Positions 5,357 to 8,773 of a DNA stretch of 8,773 nt are shown in pieces. The stretch lies in NCBI GenBank assembly GCA_003695455.1, contig RFJF01000400.1, positions 1 through 8,773 on the forward strand. Direction: 5' to 3'. Source of the DNA: Chloroflexota bacterium. GTDB lineage: Bacteria; Chloroflexota; Anaerolineae; 4572-78; J111. The notes beneath the pieces are model-generated. The model did no database searches. It was not told where the DNA came from and saw nothing but the letters and a program-made list of their open reading frames with translations. Within the stretch, counting starts at the first letter, position 1. Every line of letters starts with the position of its first letter. Both the position numbers and the translations under genes were made by a program.

Positions 5357-6912
5357 TTACTTGTGCCGGCGGGCAGTTCCACCCAAAACGTGCTGCCTTT
5401 GCCCGGCGAACTTTCAACCCACACTTTGCCGTTGTGCGCCTCTACTACGGCCTTCACCAAAAACAACCCCAAACCCGTACCGGGTTGCTGCCGCGCCAGC
5501 CGGTTATCCACCCGGTGAAAGCGGTCAAAAATTTTCTCCTGGTCGCTGGGGGGGATGCCAATTCCTTCATCCTGCACAGACAACCGCACGGTATTGTGCG
5601 GCCCCAACTGCCCGGTAACAGTGATGGTTCCGCCGTCGGGGCTGTATTTGATGGCGTTGCCCAGCAGATTGGTAATCACTTCGCGCAGCCGTTCGTGGTC
5701 GCCCTGAATGGGTGGAAAATTGGGCGCAAATGACACCAAAAACCGGTGTTTGGTAGTGGTGGCCTGCAATTTTTCTACCGAGGCGCGCACCATATCTTCC
5801 AGGCTGAGCAGGCTCAACTTCAACTTTAACCCGCCGGCCTGCAAGCGGCTGGCCTCAAGCAAATTGGTGATGAGCCGGTCCAGCCGGTCGGCTTCCTCTT
5901 CAATCACCTGTAATCCGTCGGCCAGCGTTTCCTTGTCCCAGTTGGCGTCTTCGCGGGCCAGCGTGCCGGCGTAGCCTTTGATGATGCTCACCGGCGTTTT
6001 GAGTTCGTGTGAAATCACCGACAGCAGGGTTTGCTTGAGTTCTTCGGCTTCCCGCAGGCGGGTCATATCGCGCACGTTGGCTACAAATTGCGTTGCCTGC
6101 CCCGCGTCGTTCACCTGCGGCGAGTAATTATCGGCCAAAGTGATGGCAATGCCGTCGGCCCGGTGATGCTGGCCTTCGGCGTACAGGCGGCCGTCGCCCG
6201 GCGGGTTAATCAGCGGGCAGGCAGTGTGGCACACGCTCACGCCCTGTTTGGTTTGCAGGTTCAAAATCTCGTAACAGGGGCGGCCAATGGCGTTTTCGGC
6301 GGTAATGCCGGTCATATTGGTCAGGGCGTTGTTCCAGGTTTGAATAATGCGGTAGGGGTTAAGAATCATCACCCCGTCGCCGCTGTTTTCAATGATGGCG
6401 TTGAGCCGTTCCCGTTCGGCGCTGACCTGCTGGTAGAGCCGGGCGTTGTGCACGGCTACGGCGGCCTGGTCGGCAAAGGCGCTGAGCACCTGCCGGTCGT
6501 TGGGGCTGAATGCCGCGCCGCGGGTGCGGAAAATGAAAATGAGGCCAATCGACTCCTTGCCAATTTCCATGGGCAGGGCTACCACCTGCCGCATCTGCAC
6601 ACCTGCCGCCCGCGAGGCCAGCGCCAGCCGCAAAGAAATATCAGCCGGTGCAGCATCGCCAGAGTCCTGTTCAAACCCCTGCCACAGCGGTTCAAACAGC
6701 GGTACGGCCTGTACCGGCAAGCCGATGCTGGCCCACGGCGTCATTTTGCCGTCATCCTGCCGCAGCGTAATCAGCCCCGCCTGCCCGGCCATCAACTCTA
6801 CGGCGCTTTTGAGCGTCAGCTCCAGCAGCGAAGATAAATCCAGCCGGGCGCTCATGGCCCGGCTGATTTCAAGTAAATATTCTCGTTGTCTTAATCTGAA
6901 ATCCGGCAGCAT
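5353..6912 (-). CDS. Soluble GAF-PAS sensor histidine kinase (HisKA/HATPase)
   Basis: A 519-residue cytoplasmic sensor kinase. Order: GAF about 10-165, ending NARLYQQ (Asn156); PAS about 170-290; HisKA with ISHELKTPV, acceptor His302 (codon 6007-6009); HATPase from about 405 with NLLGNAIKYSP, DEGIGIP, FDRFHR and GTGLGLFLV. All kinase boxes are intact. No membrane segment is visible. The PAS domain carries three cysteines, C213, C228 and C232 (C-x14-C-x3-C), plus His229, which could bind a metal or Fe-S cluster or act as a thiol switch; this is inferred. The ATG lies 4 bases after the TPR gene stop with no strong Shine-Dalgarno, suggesting translational coupling. No response regulator is adjacent. 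Its TAA stop overlaps the TAG of the convergent ligase-like gene. Confidence 0.94.
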   Translation of the reverse strand: MLPDFRLRQREYLLEISRAMSARLDLSSLLELTLKSAVELMAGQAGLITLRQDDGKMTPWASIGLPVQAVPLFEPLWQGFEQDSGDAAPADISLRLALASRAAGVQMRQVVALPMEIGKESIGLIFIFRTRGAAFSPNDRQVLSAFADQAAVAVHNARLYQQVSAERERLNAIIENSGDGVMILNPYRIIQTWNNALTNMTGITAENAIGRPCYEILNLQTKQGVSVCHTACPLINPPGDGRLYAEGQHHRADGIAITLADNYSPQVNDAGQATQFVANVRDMTRLREAEELKQTLLSVISHELKTPVSIIKGYAGTLAREDANWDKETLADGLQVIEEEADRLDRLITNLLEASRLQAGGLKLKLSLLSLEDMVRASVEKLQATTTKHRFLVSFAPNFPPIQGDHERLREVITNLLGNAIKYSPDGGTITVTGQLGPHNTVRLSVQDEGIGIPPSDQEKIFDRFHRVDNRLARQQPGTGLGLFLVKAVVEAHNGKVWVESSPGKGSTFWVELPAGTSN

Positions 6913-6916
6913 GTTA

Positions 6917-7396
6917 CTAACCGGTCAGCGAGGTGAGCAGGAAAAACACAATGCCGCCGCCCACGGCAAATACCACCACCGACAGCGCCAGCCCCAGCGC
7001 CACCAGCGCAAAAGTGGGTGGGCCGCCTTCAACCGGTTCATCGGCCAGCAGGTCATCGGCCGGCGGGCGCATTGACATAATGGTTTCATCGCCGGTCAGT
7101 TCATCTTCGTCGCCCGCGGACGATTCGGCGGCGGCGGGTTGCAGCGCCGTTACAAACGGGTTGGCCTGCGGTTCAAGGTTGCGCAACCCCTCGCGGGCGG
7201 CGCGATTATCTTTGTTAATTTTAAGAACATTTTCATAACAAACGCGCTTGTCCTCGTTGTCGGTCAGCACTTCAGCTAACCCCAGCCAGGCATCTTCATC
7301 CCGCTTGTTTTCCTGCAAAATGGCCTCAAAAATCAGCCGGGCTTGTTGCGGATTGCCCTCTTCAATGGCTCTTCTGCCGTCGTCAATGGTAGGCAT
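6917..7396 (-). CDS. Tail-anchored TPR protein
   Basis: A 159-residue protein. Residues about 5-75 form two to three TPR-like helical hairpins (G-N-P-Q-Q-A-R-L-I-F-E-A-I-L, then D-A-W-L-G-L-A-E-V-L, then R-V-C-Y-E-N-V-L-K-I). An acidic, Ala/Ser-rich disordered linker spans about 78-125, and one hydrophobic segment (about 130-156, L-V-A-L-G-L-A-L-S-V-V-V) ends almost at the C-terminus. With no signal peptide, the TPR part should face the cytoplasm, anchored by the tail. TPRs bind protein partners. The next gene on the same strand, 4 bases later, is a soluble kinase, so a scaffold or recruiting role is a reasonable inference but unproven. The start ATG (7394-7396) has a strong AGGAG 6 bases upstream (7403-7407). 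I do not recognise a named family. Confidence 0.88.
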   Translation of the reverse strand: MPTIDDGRRAIEEGNPQQARLIFEAILQENKRDEDAWLGLAEVLTDNEDKRVCYENVLKINKDNRAAREGLRNLEPQANPFVTALQPAAAESSAGDEDELTGDETIMSMRPPADDLLADEPVEGGPPTFALVALGLALSVVVFAVGGGIVFFLLTSLTG

Positions 7397-7481
7397 ACGC
7401 GGCTCCTTGTTTACATAAACATCAGCTCAATTTTAGCACGCCTGCGCTCATTTGTACAGCGCCGCGAACCAATTCTTCAAT

Positions 7482-7490
7482 ATTATACCA
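7482..7490 (-). promoter_or_regulatory. Extended -10 promoter for the TPR-kinase operon
   Basis: Read on the minus strand this is TGGTATAAT, a perfect -10 box with the TGn extension. No good -35 is found 16-18 bases upstream, as is usual for extended -10 promoters. Start of transcription would be near 7475, with a leader of about 79 bases before the TPR gene. Confidence 0.6.
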
Positions 7491-7532
7491 CAGATGGCCC
7501 AGTTATCGCAGCAAAGTTGGCCGTTGCAACAT

Positions 7533-7561
7533 TTGACAAATAATGGCGATAGCTATAGGTT
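7533..7561 (+). promoter_or_regulatory. Candidate promoter for the membrane glycosyltransferase gene
   Basis: A perfect TTGACA -35 (7533-7538) is followed by TATAGG (7554-7559, 15-base spacer) or TAGGTT (7556-7561, 17-base spacer), both imperfect -10 boxes. The 8-bp palindrome ATAGCTAT (7549-7556) lies across the spacer/-10 junction and could be an operator half. It points away from the minus-strand promoter at 7482-7490, so the two units are divergently transcribed. Confidence 0.45.
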
Positions 7562-7589
7562 ATACGTTTGCCAACTGCGGTGCAACCGG

Positions 7590-7618
7590 CGGCGGCAGAG
7601 CCACGTTTTTTGCCGCCG
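7590..7618 (+). other. GC-rich hairpin in the leader of the glycosyltransferase gene
   Basis: CGGCGGCA (7590-7597) pairs with TGCCGCCG (7611-7618) around a 13-base loop that contains a T-run. The T-run is in the loop, not after the stem, so this is not an intrinsic terminator. It ends 34 bases before the GTG start and could influence mRNA stability or translation. Confidence 0.4.
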
Positions 7619-7643
7619 ACCCGCCGCACTTCTGAATTTTTGC

Positions 7644-7647
7644 GAGG
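7644..7647 (+). promoter_or_regulatory. Ribosome binding site that sets the GTG start
   Basis: GAGG lies 5 bases before the GTG at 7653. The reading frame is open upstream, at least to about 7540, but no ATG or GTG is found there in frame, and the upstream residues are Arg/Cys-rich and unlike a coding N-terminus. This site decides the start. Confidence 0.6.
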
Positions 7648-7652
7648 CCGGT

Positions 7653-8773
7653 GTGGCAACAGGAATTCTTGAACACAACCCTCCAAAATCCGAGACCGCC
7701 GCCGCTCACTGGTGGCGCATCCTCACCGCCGAATGGCTGATTTTTGCGCTGATTATGCTGGTAGCCATCTTCTTTAGATTCTACCAGATTACCGCCATCC
7801 CCGCCGAGTTCAATTTTGATGAGTGGGCCGACTCGTTTGACGCGCTGGATATGATTCAACACGGGCCAAAAATCTACTCGCCCATGAACAACGGCCGCGA
7901 AATGCTCTTTGCGTTTCTGGTGTCGCTGGGCTTCAGGCTGGTTGGCCCGCAAGATGTGGTGCTGCGGCTGATTGCCGCCGCCGCCGGCACGCTGGCAATT
8001 GCCGCCGGCTACCTGCTCACCCGCGAGATGTTCCGCCCGCTGGCTCCGGCCCGCGCCCGCTGGATTGCCGCCCTCACCAGCCTGGGCATGGCCGTCAGTT
8101 TTTGGGAACTGCTGCACATCCGCATGGGCCGCCGCCACACGCTGCTGCCCCTGCTGCTCTCGCTGACCTTCTACTTTCTGTGGCGCGGATTCAACACCGG
8201 TCGCCGCTGGTGGTTTGTGCTGTCCGGGGCCGTGCTGGGTCTCAGTTTGTACACCTACCCCTCAGCGCGATTTGCCCCCGTGGTCATTGTGTTCTTTTTT
8301 GCCGTTCAGGCTGCCGTGCAGTGGCGGCAAAAACCACCGTCGCTGTTGCGCCGCTACTGGCAGGAATTTGCGCTGCTGGTGCTGGCTTCGGTGGTGGTGT
8401 TTGCGCCGCTGGGGTACTATTTTCTGGTGGTGGCTCCGGAGCAGTTTTTCTACCGGGTTAACCAGATTTCTGTGTTCAACACCGATTCCACCGCCGAACA
8501 GCCGCCCGCCGCGTCGCTGGGGCAGAGTGTGGCGGGCAACCTGCTGGGGCTGGTCTGGCGCGGCGAGGAGGATTCGCTCTACAATATTCCGGGCCGCCCC
8601 ATGTTTGGGCCGCTCATGTTTGCCGCGTTTGTGCTGGGTGTGGGCGTGTCGCTGGCGCGTTTCCGCCGCCCGCCCTACCTGTTTGTGCTGGTCTGGTTTG
8701 TGGTGATGATGCTGCCCGCCTTTTTTGTCACCGACCGGATTCCGGCCTTCAAACGGGCCATCGGCATTATCCC
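7653..8773 (+). CDS. ArnT/PMT-like membrane glycosyltransferase, 3'-truncated
   Basis: An uninterrupted frame of 373 codons running off the window end. It encodes a polytopic GT-C protein of the PMT_2/ArnT kind, which moves sugars from polyprenyl-phosphate donors to acceptors on the outer face of the membrane. TM1 is about residues 28-41, followed by a first outer loop with F-N-F-D-E-W (Asp56-Glu57), the acidic pair that serves catalysis and metal binding in this superfamily. Next comes a helix block, the HIRMGRRHTLLPLLL segment and W-W-F-V-L-S-G-A-V-L-G-L-S-L-Y-T-Y-P-S-A-R-F, a motif typical of this family. A larger loop at about 265-310 precedes further TM helices. Family members are commonly 500-700 residues, so roughly a third or more is missing. 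It starts at GTG with GAGG upstream and is divergent from the TPR-kinase operon. The substrate is unknown (lipid, protein or glycan). Confidence 0.85.
   Translation, partial: MATGILEHNPPKSETAAAHWWRILTAEWLIFALIMLVAIFFRFYQITAIPAEFNFDEWADSFDALDMIQHGPKIYSPMNNGREMLFAFLVSLGFRLVGPQDVVLRLIAAAAGTLAIAAGYLLTREMFRPLAPARARWIAALTSLGMAVSFWELLHIRMGRRHTLLPLLLSLTFYFLWRGFNTGRRWWFVLSGAVLGLSLYTYPSARFAPVVIVFFFAVQAAVQWRQKPPSLLRRYWQEFALLVLASVVVFAPLGYYFLVVAPEQFFYRVNQISVFNTDSTAEQPPAASLGQSVAGNLLGLVWRGEEDSLYNIPGRPMFGPLMFAAFVLGVGVSLARFRRPPYLFVLVWFVVMMLPAFFVTDRIPAFKRAIGII

Noticed and set aside
6031..6837. 268-codon open frame on the plus strand, antisense to the GAF-PAS kinase
   Set aside because: The minus strand encodes an intact kinase with all motifs through this stretch; the antisense product is Gly/His/Arg/Val-rich without a recognisable domain, as expected for a shadow frame in GC-rich DNA.
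7560..8138. 192-codon open frame on the minus strand upstream of the TPR operon
   Set aside because: It lies opposite the start of the membrane glycosyltransferase; its product is Gly/Gln/Asn-rich and low in complexity, with no family features, and it would cover the divergent promoter region.
8102..8706. Overlapping plus-strand frames rich in Trp, Cys and Arg
   Set aside because: They are out-of-frame readings of the glycosyltransferase; the frame from 7653 gives coherent TM helices and family motifs throughout.
1..8773. CRISPR arrays, tRNAs, IS elements, phage or toxin-antitoxin genes
   Set aside because: I looked for regularly spaced repeats, tRNA-like cloverleaf ends, transposase motifs and short paired genes and found none; the gaps are short and are accounted for by promoters and hairpins.

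Overview
The window looks like a piece of a Chloroflexota (Anaerolineae/Caldilineae-like) chromosome. This is an inference from gene content and style: soluble multi-GAF sensor kinases without visible response regulators, a small tail-anchored TPR protein, large O-antigen-ligase-like and ArnT/PMT-like membrane proteins, and moderately GC-rich coding DNA. No 16S rRNA or other taxonomic marker is present. I see no tRNA, rRNA, CRISPR array, transposase or phage gene. The DNA is densely coding, and no gene-free stretch exceeds about 260 bases.

Layout. (1) 1-1683: the C-terminal two thirds of a biotin carboxylase, cut off by the window edge, then a separate small protein carrying a BT-like region and a biotinyl domain. 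Together they resemble the alpha chain of an acyl-CoA (propionyl/acetyl-CoA) carboxylase split into two genes. The 183-base gap between them holds an 11-bp inverted repeat, and a strong intrinsic terminator closes the unit at 1710-1753. (2) 1778-3806: a new transcription unit with an extended -10 promoter drives a soluble NarL/DegS-type histidine kinase with two tandem GAF domains. (3) 3803-5356: a promoter/hairpin region and then a polytopic O-antigen ligase/polymerase-like (Wzy_C) membrane protein. (4) 7396-5353, minus strand: a two-gene operon with a TPR protein bearing a C-terminal membrane anchor, then, 4 bases later, a soluble GAF-PAS-HisKA-HATPase kinase. This kinase converges on the ligase gene and their stop codons overlap. 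(5) 7397-7652: a divergent intergenic region with promoters in both directions. (6) 7653-8773: a GTG-started, open-ended ArnT/PMT-like membrane glycosyltransferase that runs off the window.

How the parts may fit together (inference). The carboxylase pair is ordinary central/lipid metabolism. The rest mixes two cytoplasmic sensor kinases with two envelope-glycan membrane enzymes. The tightly coupled TPR-anchor plus soluble kinase pair is the most suggestive arrangement, because a membrane-tethered TPR protein could act as a scaffold or partner for an otherwise soluble kinase. Nothing in the window proves this, no response regulator is present, and I do not see a clearly new biological system. 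The most useful catches are the open-ended glycosyltransferase, the cysteine-bearing PAS domain, the ligase-like protein lacking the usual His in its large-loop motif, and the promoter-then-hairpin leader in front of that protein.
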